Assembly (NCBI RefSeq): GCF_036373705.1
Contig: NC_089851.1
Span: forward strand, 1,281,501 to 1,345,500
Length of the DNA stretch: 64,000 nucleotides
From: Amia ocellicauda
Lineage: Eukaryota; Chordata; Actinopteri; Amiiformes; Amiidae
Direction: 5' to 3'
The position numbers were made by a program, and so were the translations under genes. Below the pieces are notes generated by a model. The model did no database searches and was not told the DNA's origin. It saw only the letters and a program-made list of their open reading frames with translations. Shown in pieces: positions 21,026-32,934 of the stretch; position 1 is the first letter of the stretch, and each line of letters opens with the position of its first letter.

Positions 21026-21319
21026 TATGATATCGGACTTTGACACCTTCCCAATGCCCCAAGTAGACAAGCTAATTAACCGGTTAGGAAAAGCCTGGTT
21101 CATCAGCACCTTGGACTTCACAAAAGGCTACTGGCAAGTTGTCCTCGAGCCCAGCGCCAGAGAGAAGATTGCCTTCTCTACAGATCTAAGGTTATTTCAA
21201 TATCACACGTTGCCTTTTGGTCTTCACAGCACCCCTGCTACATTTCAAAGAATTATGAACATTATTCTTCGTCCAAACCAGAAATATGTGGCTGCATACC
21301 TTGATGAAGAGCCGGTATA
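21026..21319 (+). pseudogene. Ty3/Gypsy RT, continuation after BEL insertion
   Basis: It reads SDFDTFPMPQVDKLINRLGK, then FISTLDFTKGYWQVVL (motif A), LFQYHTLPFGLHSTPATFQR (motif B) and KYVAAYLDE, where the YLDD box has Glu for its second Asp. It joins in register to the RT entry at 16.46 kb when the BEL element and one CCCAG are removed. The fragment stops immediately after the catalytic box, where the dispersed repeat begins. Confidence 0.85.
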
Positions 21320-21600
21320 ATGTTTTATATAATAATAGTACGCAGACTAAGCAAAATAGATTTATTGAGCTAGCGAAAGCCACTAAGGCAGTTGTTCAGG
21401 GCATAACCTCTAGAAATTCCTTTCTTCACTTTGACATCTGTTTATTATGATAAAAGGATCACCCAAACAGATAAATAGCCCACAGTTGCCAGTTTGCTTA
21501 GTGTCTGTTTGTGGACTTGTTTTCCCAGACAGGCAGGAGCTGTCTTTGATAATGATTGATTGACAGTTGTTAAAGATTACCATGGGACCGGACCTCCCAG
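21312..21600. repeat. Dispersed repeat, copy 2
   Basis: Same unit as 1070-1345 (TATAATGTTTTATAT..., GCCACTAAGGCAGTTGTTCA, ATAAAAGGATCA, TTGATTGACAGTTGTTAA). After it the sequence continues with GGTATAAAACC at about 21.69 kb, a TATA-like element, which suggests the block is LTR-derived. Confidence 0.6.
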
Positions 21601-21997
21601 CTAGTGTTTTCAGCCCGGGGACCTGGGGCACCGAAAACCTGGGCAACCCGGACAATTTCTCAACCCCGCAAGCCCAGGTTTGCCATAGGTATAAAACCAG
21701 GGATGACAAAGAAAAAAAAAAATCATACTTGCGTGCACAGCACAACAGCGAGCTCTTGAATACTTTCAGTAACCTGTTGACAAAACCTACTATATAATTG
21801 AGCACTATTGCCAAATACGAGGAGTTCAAGAAAAAATTTCCGATTCAAGCTCAGTTTGGTTCTACTTCCTACAAGAAGTAAATGGCCAATCAGCCAAATT
21901 AAAAAATTATGCAAACAAGGTATTGCAAACAGCTGGGGGCTCTACAAGGTCGCTTCAGTTTATACAAATGATCAATACATAATAACTATGTGAATTA

Positions 21998-21998
<1 letters not shown>

Positions 21999-22050
<52 letters not shown>
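21999..22050. repeat. (TAA)n microsatellite
   Basis: About 17 uninterrupted TAA units in otherwise unannotated, AT-rich DNA. Confidence 0.95.
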
Positions 22051-22052
<2 letters not shown>

Positions 22053-22424
22053 CAGTATAACTGAGTTTGTGTTTGTGCGCTCCACATAAAATAGATGCCA
22101 ACTTCATCGCCAACTTCGCCACTTTGGCCCATCCTCTGACGGAGATGACGAAAAACATCAGGATTGTTCCCAGACTCCAAAGAAGTGAGCTGTACAGGGC
22201 TCGCCTATGTGCAATTGATCTCCAAGGGAGGCAAACAATTAAGACTCTGTCACATGTTAAATGCTACGGGCATAGGAGTCCAAACACGGGCTTCACCGAT
22301 TGTTCACCCATGGACTTTTTTACAAATATTTTGAGATATGGCAGAAATCTATGATCCTTATATAATTAATTCACCAAAATGTTCTACTCTGTGTATTTCT
22401 AATATATGGGATGTATTTTAAATA

Positions 22425-22625
22425 GGGGTGGCACACTGGTGCAGTGGTTGATGTTTTGATACCTCAGAGCTTCTGGGACCCACGTTTGATTCTGGCATAA
22501 ACGTGTATTTTCTGTGGGTTCTCCTATATCCTCAAGACATGCTGCTTAGCTTAATTACTGTAGATTGCAATGTGTGCGGGTGTGTGCTGCCCTGCAATGG
22601 TCTGGCGCACATATATTCACAGTCT
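22425..22625 (+). mobile_element. tRNA-derived SINE
   Basis: The head GGGGTGGCACACTGGTGCAG followed by TGGT contains an A-box-like motif, and GTTTGATTCTGG about 45 bp later is a B-box-like motif. The body continues with the familiar fish SINE phrases for 'GTGGGTTCTCC' and 'CAAGACATGCTG', then TTAATTACTGTAGATTGC and CCTGCAATGGTCTGGCGCAC. It lies just downstream of the last recognised FN3 exon of the lectin gene. The copy is diverged. Confidence 0.75.
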
Positions 22626-22675
22626 GAGTTTATGAATGAGAAACAGCGATGTGGCGGCACCCTGAATTCTCTCAC

Positions 22676-22942
22676 CTGTCAAGATGGTGGTAGAGGTACC
22701 ATAGCTTTCCGATTGATTAATCATGGTTATGACATTGACCTGGTATTGAGTCCCTGCTGTGAGATTAGTGAGGACTGCAGCATTGGACGTTGAAGTGACG
22801 GAGGTCTTGTTAGTTGATCCGATGATATAGTACTCTACTCTGTAGGTGTGTGGGGTATCACCTATTCCTACTGGGAGTCCCCATTGTAAAGATACAGAGT
22901 CAGTTTCCACAGAAGTCACAGTGATTGGTCCAGCATATGGCA
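22676..22942 (-). CDS. Fibronectin type III exon B (phase 1-1)
   Basis: A 267-bp exon, again symmetric phase 1, encoding ITVTSVETDSVSLQWGLP and LTNLTAGTQYQVNVITM. Acceptor TTGAGCAG and donor ACAG|GTGAGAG are intact. The FN3 consensus (W, Y-V, L-x-P/A-G-T-x-Y) is well kept, so this domain looks under past constraint. Confidence 0.75.
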
Positions 22943-23625
22943 CTGCTCAAGAGAAGAGAGAGCCTGTTATTGGTTTACCTCTGCACATTCTTATTTCAGT
23001 TTACTGTGGTAAATTTACCATACAATATTTCCACTTATACTAAACTAGTATTAATAGCTTAGAATATTATGTTAAATGTTGTATACAAACAAGACCAACC
23101 CTCTCCATCCACTGGCAGTAGTAGAAGTCATTTTCAATGCTTGTAAATCACATTGATACACACCATTTCCACACTGGAAAACAATGTACTGTGAGTGAAA
23201 CTGGATGAAGCTGCCAGCTAAACATACTAAATCTACCTGCAAATAAGAACACCAATTTGTTGAATGAATGAATGAATTTGGGTCTCTTTTATGTATAATG
23301 GTATATGGCGGAGACAGACTGAAAACACGATATGATCCCACATTCTTGTTTTGGGTGATGGCCTCTTTACACAATTCTGTTCCTCCTGCAGCTCTGTGAA
23401 GGTTATCCCTTGTGACAGTTTAATACATACTGTGATTTTTAAAGGTGCAATTGTAAGTGTCACCATTACAGAGAGCTTTAGTGCAATCTAAGGAGGAATA
23501 ATCACAAAATAATTACAATAATCTAAAGCAGAATATTTGTAAAAGATAATCAATTTTCACAATCTGTGTCACTACTACCATCCCATTACTGAGTCCCCTT
23601 TCTTCTTGGGCGAGTGGTCATTCAC

Positions 23626-23877
23626 CTGTTGTGTATTTATATGTGGATTGTGGCAAAAGATCTCTTCCACATTTCACAGGGATGACAATTATAATATACT
23701 GAGAACCAGGGTTAAGTGAGTCCAGAGTAATACTCAGGTTTTTAGTGGTGACCGTCAGACTTTTGGCTCCAGTGCACTGTACTCTGTAGTGGTCAACAGT
23801 TCCCAGAAGTGTTTTCCAATATATAGTGAAGGACACTGCAGTGATGTCTTTAATATATGGTTGAAGCACTTGTGTGT
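23626..23877 (-). CDS. Fibronectin type III exon A (phase 1-1)
   Basis: A 252-bp exon, symmetric phase 1 at both ends, encoding one FN3 domain: SFTIYWKTLLGTVDHYRVQC, then SITLDSLNPGSQYIII. Acceptor TTCCTCAG and donor CAG|GTGAATG are good. The frame is open throughout. Confidence 0.75.
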
Positions 23878-23991
23878 CTGAGGAATTAAAGAAAGAGAAA
23901 AGTTCCATTCAAATCTATTGTCCACTTTACAGATGTGTATAATGCTAGATATACAGCCTTCCAGCCTTAGAGAGCAGCGCCTCACACTTAC

Positions 23992-24314
23992 CTTCATAGC
24001 AGACAAAGTTGTGTAACTCAGTACAGGAAGCATTCCTCCACAATGAAGACTCTACCACAGCACAGCCCGCACTCCCATTGGGCCCCACGGGCTTTAAACC
24101 GCCCCAGTTCTGGTAACTCCGTTCGACCACCTCCACTCTGAACTATTGATCTTGTTCAGCCCGATCCAAAATGACCCGAAAGGATATACGGCGGCCTCAT
24201 TCGCAGCCGTCACAGTGACCAGGTCTGTGTAGCAGGTCTGGCAATACTTCTGCGCCTCACTCCACGTTTTCGGTGAGGTGTCATTCAGGTAATAAGAGGT
24301 CTTACTCATGGTAA
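23992..24314 (-). pseudogene. C-type lectin domain exon with 1-base deletion
   Basis: A single 323-bp exon carries a whole CTLD. The WIGL core and the C...C...C pattern are present. Near 24119-24121 the frame changes between SSEWRWSNG and SYQNWGG, which one missing base explains. The splice sites (TTGCAG acceptor at 24315-24316 on the plus-strand scale, GTAAGT donor at 23991-23986) are intact. No EPN/QPD sugar-specificity motif is evident at the usual place; the region reads KPVGPNG instead, so sugar binding is doubtful. Confidence 0.75.
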
Positions 24315-24654
24315 CTGCAACCACAGCTGGAAGAGGAACATTATGTGTCACAACAGTTACACAGCATTGAGTGTTCATACTGAGTTCAGCTAAGTGCTGC
24401 TCCACAATATTCAGTTTGGCTGGTGTTTCTGGGAAGGGTATAGAGTGACCCTGGCCAAGTGATTGAGAGTTAGACCTGAAGAGCAGCTGCAGAGCTGGGC
24501 TGTGTTGATAGATCTGCTCTGCAGGAGGAAAAGGGGGAAAGAGTTTCACGTGGCAAGAGAAAGGAGAAGGACACACTCTCAGGGTTCAGTGCTGGTGACA
24601 ACAAGTTGCCCAAGAGCTTTTAATTCACATACAAACTTCACCCTGAATTAAGGG

Positions 24655-25491
24655 ACGTCACTGATAATCTCATTATCATGGCACCTGTCAGTGGGTAGGA
24701 TATATTAGGCAGCAAGTGAACATTTTGTCCTCAAAGTTGATGTGTTAGAAGCAGGAAAAATGGGCAGCGTAAGGATCTGAGCGACTTTGACAAGGGCCAA
24801 ATTGTGATGGCTAGACGACTGGGTCAGAACATCTCCAAAACTGCAGCTCTTGTGGGGTGTTCCCGGTCTGCAGTGGTCAGTGCCTATCAAAAGTGGTCCA
24901 AGGAAGGAAAAGCGGTGAACCGATGACAGGGTCAATGGCCAAGGCTCATTGATACACGTGGGGAGCGAAGGCTGTCCCAACAGACGAGCTACTGTAGCTC
25001 AAATTGTTGAAAACGTTAATGCTGGTCCTGATAAAAAGGTGTCAGAACACACAGTGCATCGCAGTTTGTTGCGTATGGGGCTGCGTAGCCGCAGACCAGT
25101 CAGGGTGCCCAGGCTGACCCCTGTCCACTGCCGAAAGTGCCTACAATGGGCATGTGAGCATCAGAACTGGACCATGGAGCAATGGAAGAAGGTGGCCTGC
25201 TCTGATGAATCACGAGTTCAAGGTGTTGACTTGGCCTCCAAATTCCCCAGATCTCAGTCCAATCGAGCATCTGTGGGATGTGCTGGACAAACAAGTCCGA
25301 TCCATGGAGGCCCCACCTTGCAACTTACAGGACTTAAAGGATCTGCTGCTAACGTCTTGGTGCCAGATACCACAGCACACCTTCAGAGGTCTAGTGGAGT
25401 CCATGCCTTGACGGGTCAGGGCTGTTTTGGCAGCAAAAGGGGGACCTACACAAGATTAGGCAGGTGGTCATAATGTTATGGCTGATCGGTG
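24655..25491 (+). mobile_element. Tc1-like transposon, dead copy with internal deletion
   Basis: The 5' untranslated part and N-terminal half of a Tc1-like transposase are readable from about 24774 ([18 protein letters not shown]-like in shifted frames). The HTH part continues at 24949-25210, ending WSNG... WSDES-like (CSDESR). The sequence then jumps to KVLTWPPNSPDLSPIEHLWD at 25220-25280 and GLVESMP at about 25.40 kb. The stretch with the second catalytic Asp is deleted. The right terminus GGCTGATCGGTG is at 25480-25491, followed by TA. The left terminal repeat is missing. It sits in an intron of the lectin/FN3 locus, on the opposite strand. Confidence 0.85.
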
Positions 25492-25499
25492 TATATATA

Positions 25500-27570
25500 C
25501 AAAATTAAGAGACCACTTTATATTGATTTGTGAACTTGAAGTGGTCTCTTATATTTTTCCAGAGCTGTATATTAATATTGTTTTCAGTGTGATATTAGGG
25601 GTGGGCAATGTAGAACCGTCTCGGAAATCAGTGGAGAAGTCGCGGAGATAAAGCAAACAGAACTTTAATCGAGCCGCTCGGAAGCTCCACTGTCAGAAAT
25701 AATTCCTTCAGTGAGACTTAATGTTTACAGACATGAGTACAACTTTTATAGGGAAAATGACATAACATCTTATGGCCGTTCATCCAATCGGAAGATACAG
25801 GTCCGGGTCCGTTTTACGATCTGTCCTCCCGTGAAGAGGTGATGGATACAAAAAGCAGATGTCCGTCTTTGATGTGCACTAGGAAGATGCGATCCCACGG
25901 TGGTCATTTACCTAGTGTCAATCGCTCGTTAACAGAAACATTCCTGCCTATCTTGAGAAACGATTAAGTCATAAACACATTCACAGCAGACATCTGTAGG
26001 CTATTTCGGCACTGTGTAATCTTTCATTACTGACAGGAGATTCTAACAAACCAACCTTGTTAACCCTTTACTTGTCCTGCTAAATCGAATCTGGTACCAA
26101 TGCTCGTACCAATACAAAACATTAAATAATTATCACAAAACACTTTCTTCAACTTCCTATACAGAGTCTTCAGGCAATATGAACTGAAATTATTATCACG
26201 ACATTTTCCACCATCTGGATGAGAACGATATGATATCATGATAAACAAAAAACAAGAAAACTAAAAATTAATTAAATTTCATGAGCACCTCGAATAAAAA
26301 TAATAAGAAGAAAAACAATAATTATAATAAATGACAAAAGATTGCTTTTAACCTAATAAAACCTGAAAGGGTGAGGTTGGACATAGTATATGTACACCTG
26401 AAATGCTTTTTTTTTAAATTGTGCAAATGTTTTGTTTTTTTTACTTCTATGGCAATACTGCGCAAACACACAACATATAAAAAGGCATATGAATTAAATA
26501 AGTATAAAGTAAAATGTAATGTGAAAATATTTGAATTATTGAAAATTAAAACAATTATTGCTACATGGTAATTTAACTTTTTTTTTTTAAATACAAAAAG
26601 TGCAGTCTGTTCTCAGTATCACACCAGTCATTACAATCTAATCTTTGCAAACTGTAACTTGACTTCAAACCAAGCCATGCAACAAGCAAACTTCAGTCAT
26701 TCTGCACTAGAAACAAAGGGTGTCAGGCGCGATGAGGAAAATGGAAACAGAGAAAGGACAACGTTTACAGCAGCCAATGTACACAGCAGTGTAATGTGTC
26801 AGAGACTAACAGGGGTGGATTCAGGTGCATACTCAACCAGAAGACGGGTAAAGGTACAAAGGGGAGATCCAATAATTGTAGTTGAGGACAGTCAAGAGGT
26901 AAATTGATCGGGCAGACAGGCAAAACAGGGAAATCCAGAAAGGGAGGTTGAAAGGAGCAAGCAAGAGATCAAGGACACTAAGAGACAGGCAATGTGGGAA
27001 TGCTTAGAAATTACTCAGTGATGAACATGAGACTTAGACTTAGCAGTAACTGAAGGGCAAACAGGGGTTTAAGTGCAGGGCAGAGTGAAGTCAGCAGAGC
27101 CGGTAAAGAGAGGTAGAACCAATGAGTGCCAAGGGATGTTGGGACAAGTGCACATGGTGATGTGGAATGTTAATCGAATTATGGGTAATTTGGAGAGGGA
27201 GACTGACTAGTATTCAGGTGATGAGGATGACCTCAAGTGGTGAACACGGGAAGTGCAGTGAGCAGGCGACAGCCAAGTGGGAGAAATCCAGACTATCTGG
27301 AGAAATCCCTCACAAGAACAGGAGCATGCAAACAGTACACAGGCAGACGGACAGACTGCAGCTGGGAGGCAGCAGCACCGCCTGCATCACAGCTCTGCCC
27401 TCGTCTGCATTACACAGTTTGTTTAAGAAAACACATTATTATAATTTTCACCCGAGCAAGGAGTCTTAGAAACTGACCATAAATATTAAGCCTTGAAATC
27501 CCTGGGTTTGGTTAACCTGAGAGAACACATTGACATACAAAGGCAGTGGTTAGTTCTCTTTTAAGTGTGT
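25500..27570. other. Intronic or intergenic DNA; possible minus-strand LTR near 25.6 kb
   Basis: At 25.60-25.76 kb, CGGAGATAAAGCAAACAGAA, CTTTAATCG and ACTTTTATAG look like reversed poly(A) and TATA signals of a minus-strand LTR, but no terminal repeat pair was found. From 26.64 to 27.47 kb a GA-rich, noncoding stretch resembles in style the 47.40-47.88 kb region. No gene was recognised. Confidence 0.35.
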
Positions 27571-27576
27571 ACTTGC

Positions 27577-27720
27577 CTTGAAGAATCACAGCAGTCCTCT
27601 CCATGGCTCGTGTCCCTTGTGTTTTGTGGACGGCAGGATCAGCTCCTCACACAGCCCTGTCTGAGTGATTCACTGCTGGACATGCAGGGAGCGGGTCATT
27701 TAAATCCTCCATTTGGTTAA
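27577..27720 (-). promoter_or_regulatory. Candidate promoter and first exon of lectin/FN3 gene
   Basis: Upstream of the minus-strand ATG at 27604 lies GGATTTAAATGACCC (about 27.70 kb), a TATA-like element about 100 bp before the start codon. The exon ends in phase 1 at a GC donor, compatible with the phase-1 lectin exon. This assignment rests on position and phase only. Confidence 0.35.
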
Positions 27721-29049
27721 TGATGTAAGAGGCAGGACAGCTGCCCCCTGATCATTACTGATCTACCTGGAAACCTTGCATAGTCATTTCACACTTTGCT
27801 TTTCCCTGTAATTATTGAAATATATATTCCAAAAAACAAAACAACACACACACACACACAGTACAGTGGACCCGTCTCCTAATACAGATGCATTATTATG
27901 GGATTAGGGGTAAATCCCAGGGGATTATAGGTAAACGTTTAAAGCTATCTACAGATTTACCTATGAGAGTTTTATTTGTCACTAAACACAAGTCTGGTTT
28001 GAATGTTTATGTATGCATTGTCTTGTGTCTTTCCCTGTATATTTGTGTTCAAACTTGTACAGAGCTTTGAGATATTGCTCTGCAGGCTCTTTATGAAATA
28101 AAGTCATTATCATCACCATTAGCAGTGGCTACGGGGCTGCAGAGAGCTGCTGCTCAAAGAGGCCGGGGAGACGGCTGTGGGGTGAGGTGTCCCACTGAGG
28201 CGATGGTCTTCTTCACCGGGGTCTCGGAGCAGGAGGCGCAGTCACTGCAGGGAAGGCACATCTGTAGCGCCTGTGCAAGGAGGATCAACAGGGCTACACA
28301 GCGCAGTTTCAGATATCAGAGCACAGAAGCACAGAGACGGTTTCCTCAGAGCACACTCAGTTAAGTCAGGCTTTTACATTTTACATGTTCTTAGCTTCAA
28401 CATTGCATTCCAACCACATTTATTGATCAATAAATAAGATTACATTGTGTTCTACACATACAGGGTTAATGGTATTTTGTTTAATGGGTTTTAAATGCGT
28501 ATGTAAATGTTTTGGGTACAGTCAATGTAATGGTACACATGGAAATAGTTCCCCATTTAATTATAATTTCCCTGGTAAAGGTTTAAATTACCTTCATCAG
28601 AGGCAAAATGTATATTTAAATTTTGCAAACCTGAGTGCTGTGTGATCCTGAGAAGAAACCCAGTCAGTCAGGAGAGAGACCGAGACTCCACACAGAACTG
28701 CATCTGCTGCTGAATGTGGGACTGGAGCCACAGTGAATGCAATGTCAAGAAAAGTGCTGTTTGTGGCTCTCAAACAGATAGAGAGGAATACATTCTGAAA
28801 ATGACATATTGAAATGCATATTGAAAAACTCAGTTATGATGGAGAGCACTGGGAGATTCTTGTGTCCAAAGAAACAGATTTGTTAGAATGAGGACAGAAT
28901 GTTGTTTTTAAAGAAATATAAATTATTATTTATCTAATTTGTGAAATATATGCAGTGTCATACAGCTTTTGTGTGTTCTTGATTTAGCATTATTCTGATC
29001 AGCTGTGCAGTACACTTAGAGCACTTACAGCAGTTTTCACTTTTAGCAT
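27605..29049. other. No gene recognised
   Basis: Contains a short (CA)n tract at about 27.84-27.86 kb and an ATGAAATAAAGTCATTATCA tail at about 28.09 kb that looks like a LINE/SINE 3' end. An open stretch at 28125-28364 has no recognisable domain. Confidence 0.45.
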
Positions 29050-32000
29050 TTGAGATTTGGGATTTGTTGATCTGTGCATCTGTTCTGCACTCACAGTTTT
29101 CAAGGAGCACTACATGACAAGCTGGTGTGCATCAAATAATTTCGTTTTTGTGAACAATTGGGATTGTTTTTGGGAAAGGCCTGGCTTATACAGAAGAGAT
29201 GGGCTCCATCCGAGCTGGAGAGGAGCGCTAATGTTATCTGATAATATAGCTAGTTGTTTAAAAGCGTGACTCCTCAGAGCACCGGTCAGGCTGCAGGCTC
29301 GCAGTCCTACACTGCAGTCTGCCTGTAACTCCCAGCATAACCTGACCCCGATCCTAGATCCCTGCCTGGGGGCATCCAATAAACTACATAGTCCTGAGAT
29401 TAAATCTTATACAAACGAAATTAATAGTTATCCTATTAAAACATTAATTTGTCATAGGCTTGGATGTATTCCTTCCTCTCGGGGCCATCGTTTCAACAAT
29501 CTAATAAAAGTTAGACAGAAATTCCCTGCTCACATTACTCCTCCCATGTATAAGCTTGCTGTCTTAAACATCCGCTCACTACCTAGCAAAGCAGCCTTAA
29601 TAAATGACACCATAACTGACACACACATAGATGTGCTCACCTTGACTGAGACCTGGTTAAGACCAGACGACACTATTCCATTAGTAGAAGCCTCCCCTGA
29701 TGACTTCTCTTACTGCCAGAAGGCCCGTGCAACAGGCCATGGGGGGGCTGGCCACCATCTACCACACAGACCTGTGCCTCTACTGAGCCATTAGACAGCT
29801 TCACATCCTTTGAAATTCACCAGGTAGAACTTAGGCTTAATCCACCTCTTCAGCTTATAGCTGTTTATAGGCCACCAGGCCCCTATTCCTTTTTTATGAC
29901 CGAATTTAGCGATCTCTTATCTGACCATACACTATGATAAACTCATTATTTTGGGGGACTTTAACATACATATTGACATTAAAGACGACCCCCTCACTGT
30001 TAGTTTCTTGTCCCTATTGGAGTCTGTAGGCTTCACTCAGCATGTGTCAGGACCCACACATCGTCACAACCACACACGAGATCTAGTTATTACCCGTGTG
30101 GTACAGATTCACAACCTAATAATATCACCCCAAAACCAGATGATTTCTGACCACTGCCTTATTACATTTGAGCTGCCTGGAGTAGAATCAGACACACAGG
30201 AGAGGAATATAGAAACTCGCTGCCTAAATCCCACTGCTATTCATAAATTCACTGCTCTGTTGCCAAATGCTAGCTTAATCAAAACAGGATCTGCAGATGA
30301 ATTATTAAATAATTTCAACAATACACTAAGCACTGCTTTAGATACAGTAGCCCCATTACGGACACGACAAATTAAACCAACAAAACTCACCATGGTTTAA
30401 CGAACACACTCACTCACTTAATACACAATGCCGTAGATGTGAGCGTAAATGGAGAGAAACAAAACTAGAGGTCTTCACATGGCATGGAATGACAGTGTAA
30501 TAAGATACAAGCAGCCCTGTCCTCTGCTAGGTCTGCCTACTACTCCAATTTAATAGCGACGCACAAGAATAACCCACGTTTTCTTTTTAATACAATAGCG
30601 ACACTTACTAACCAGCAGGTAAAGCCTTCAGAGGTCATCCCCCCCAATTTCACCAGTAGTGACTTCATGGATCATTTCAATAGTAAAGTTAACAGCATTA
30701 GAAAACAAATAGAACAGGAAACATACACAGATACTATAGCCGACACATGCAGTCCTTCACAGCCCCTGCCTACCTTGGACTCGTTTAACGTAGTAAATCA
30801 CCAGGAATTGGTCTCCTTAATTACTAAAATGAAAACTACAACTTGCGCACTAGACCCTATACCCACTAAACACAGAATACACAATATTATGAATGTCTCT
30901 TTATCCTCAGGATCTGTTCCTGATTCATTTAAAATAGCTGTAATTAAACCACTTCTTAGGAAATCCAGTGCCGAGCCTAACCAACTTAAACACTATCGAC
31001 CTCTCAAACCTCCCCTTCCTTTCTAAGGTTCTTGAGAAAGTAGTTTGCAAACCAACTGCAAGCTTTTTTAACCGATAATCATCTTTATGACGAACTTCAA
31101 TCAGGCTTCCGTTCTGGCCATAGTACAGAAACGGACCTGTTAAAAGTATTGAATGACGTGTTTCAGTCCTCCGATGTAGGGCACGCCAAGTGTTATTATT
31201 TTATTAGACTTAAGTGCAGCTTTTGACACAGTCGACCACAAAATCTTGTTACACCGCTTAGAAAACCGTATTGGCCTATCAGACTCCAATATGTACAGAT
31301 TAACGAGAACCTTCCTTCCTCCAGCTTAGAAACATCGCTAGACTAAGACAATTCCTCTCGTTACAGGACACTGAGAAATTGATTCACGCATTTGTTACAT
31401 CTAGATTGGATTACTGTAATGCCATTCTGTCAGGCAGCACAAACAGAGCTATTTCTGCACTTCAGTCCAAAATGCTGCTGCAAGAATCCTAACAAAAACA
31501 TAAAAACATGAACACATCACTCCAGTATTGGCTTCTCTTCACTGGCTGCCCGTGCACTACAGGATAGACTTTAAAGTGCTCTTATTAACATTTAAAGCAC
31601 TAAAGGGACTGGCACCTCCCTACTTAAAAGATCTCCATATTGAATACACTCCAGGTCACCCATTGAGATCCCAGGAAGCCGGTTACTTAGCGCTCCCTAA
31701 AATACACAAGAAAACCACAGGTGGTCGAGCATTCAGTTATAGGGCCTCGAAGCTGCGGAACGATCTTCCAGCCAATGTAAGAGATGCCCCCTCTGTCTTA
31801 GCCTTTAAATCACGGCTGAAGACTCTTCTGTTTAGTCTCTGTTTTTCTAGCCCATAGTGCCGCCGGTGTGCCATGGACATGCAATGCACAACTGTCTTTG
31901 GAAATGTCCTGCACTGCATGACCAGTATCTGAGCACGACTGCCCTCCTGTCTTCCAGCAACAGCCTCCTCTGAGGGTCCAACGAGGCACCTCGTCCCCCA

Positions 32001-32530
32001 CCATGGAAGTCTGATGAGGCACAACCCATCCCAGAAGCACCTCACCACGGAGGGTCAACGGGGCATCCACACCCAAGGTTTGACGAGCCATCGCCACCCA
32101 AAGTCTGTTGATGGTCCAAACCCTCCACCCCCGATGGCCGGCGAGAGGCCTCCTCCAGAGGAAGAGCACAGCCAGCAGCACCGATAAAGAGCTTTCTGAT
32201 CTCCTTGCTGCTGTAATAACTATACTGCCTGGAGGGGAGGCAGCCATTAGGCCTGGGCCCTAAGCCGTGGACCCCCAGAGATTAATTTTCTCCTACATGC
32301 CATCCATAGGAGTGTTTGTTTTTCTCTCCTCTGTGCCTAAATGGTTTATTTACTTAAATGTTCACTCACTTTATTCAAGATCATGTTAAATGTTTACAGG
32401 TCTATATTTGATTTTATTGTATTTATGTTTTTTATTTTGCTATACGTTTGTTGTATGTTTACCAGTCTGTAAAGTGCTCTGTGGCTACCCTGTGAAGGGC
32501 ACTATACAAATAAAAATTGATTAATTGAAA
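29050..32530 (+). mobile_element. L2-clade LINE, nearly full length but decayed
   Basis: At 29.1-29.27 kb is the tail of an ORF1 esterase domain (WDCFWERPGLYRRDGLHPSW, with the catalytic D-x-x-H). At 29.55-30.19 kb is the endonuclease (LAVLNIRSLPSKAALIND, LTLTETWLRPDD, GDFNIHID, ISDHCLITFELP). At 30.67-31.3 kb is RT (CALDPIPTK, SGSVPDSFKIAVIKPLL, FRSGHSTET-like and DLSAAFDTVDH-like in shifted frames). At 31.53-31.86 kb is the conserved C-terminus (ASLHWLPVHYRIDFKVLLLT, RAFSYRASKLRNDLP). The 3' UTR runs to a tail GTAAAGTGCTCTGTGGCTAC followed by ATTGATT-type repeats near 32.52 kb. Multiple frameshifts and deletions, including part of RT, make it inactive. Confidence 0.9.
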
Positions 32531-32726
32531 TCGATTGATAAGCGATTAAAATACATTAATGGCAAATTAATATATTTTCTTATAATTTGAATAATTATAT
32601 TTTTAATTATTTGTTTCTTCCCCATTCTAAGAAGGCTGCTTGAATATCAAATGATCCCATGGAAATTACCTTTAAAAAAGGCACGATTTCCATGTGTATA
32701 CTATTACACTGACTGAAAACAACACA

Positions 32727-32834
32727 TTTACCTGTACATTCAAAATCCATTAGCAAATCACCATTAACCCCGTACACACTGGCATGGACTTCAGTCTGAT
32801 TAATTGACAATTGAACATGTGAAGAATAACTCAT
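32727..32834 (-). other. Candidate exon, unknown extracellular protein
   Basis: The minus-strand frame MSYSSHVQLSINQTEVHASV, continuing YGVNGDLLMDFECTG, ends at a good ACAG|GTAAAT donor in phase 1, like the lectin/FN3 exons. Its upstream boundary is unclear and no family is recognised. Confidence 0.3.
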
Positions 32835-32934
32835 GGTTTGGGATGCAATGTAAAAACATTACTGAGCCGTGTGCACTCGATGAGGAATTAGTCTGTCTGC
32901 TCCTGTTCTCTGATATACGAGCGCTGACCACTGC

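Larger units (their letters stand above)
22676..27604 (-). pseudogene. C-type lectin + fibronectin III gene (partial, frameshifted)
   Basis: Minus-strand exons with matching phase-1 borders are visible. A candidate first exon at 27604-27577 has ATG (MERTAVILQ) and a GC-type donor (CAAG|GCAAGT). The lectin exon at 24314-23992 follows TTGCAG and ends GAAG|GTAAGT; it shows TWSEAQKYCQTCYTDLVTV, FWIGLNKINSSEWRWSNG and the distal CAVVESSLWRNASCTELHNF with VCYE, the classic CTLD Cys pattern. FN3 exon A is 23877-23626 (252 bp), with YRVQC and LDSLNPGSQYIIIVIP. FN3 exon B is 22942-22676 (267 bp), with VSLQWGLP, YRVEYYIIG and LTNLTAGTQYQVNV. A one-base deletion near 24119 breaks the lectin frame, so this copy is either a pseudogene or carries a sequence error. 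No clear signal peptide is found. Family members are extracellular receptors or lectins; the exact orthologue is unknown. Confidence 0.7.

Noticed and set aside
22000-22050. Poly-Ile or poly-Leu frames
   Set aside because: Products of the (TAA)n microsatellite.
28125-28364. 79-codon frame, possibly an exon
   Set aside because: No recognisable domain, no convincing splice borders and no homologous copy in the window.
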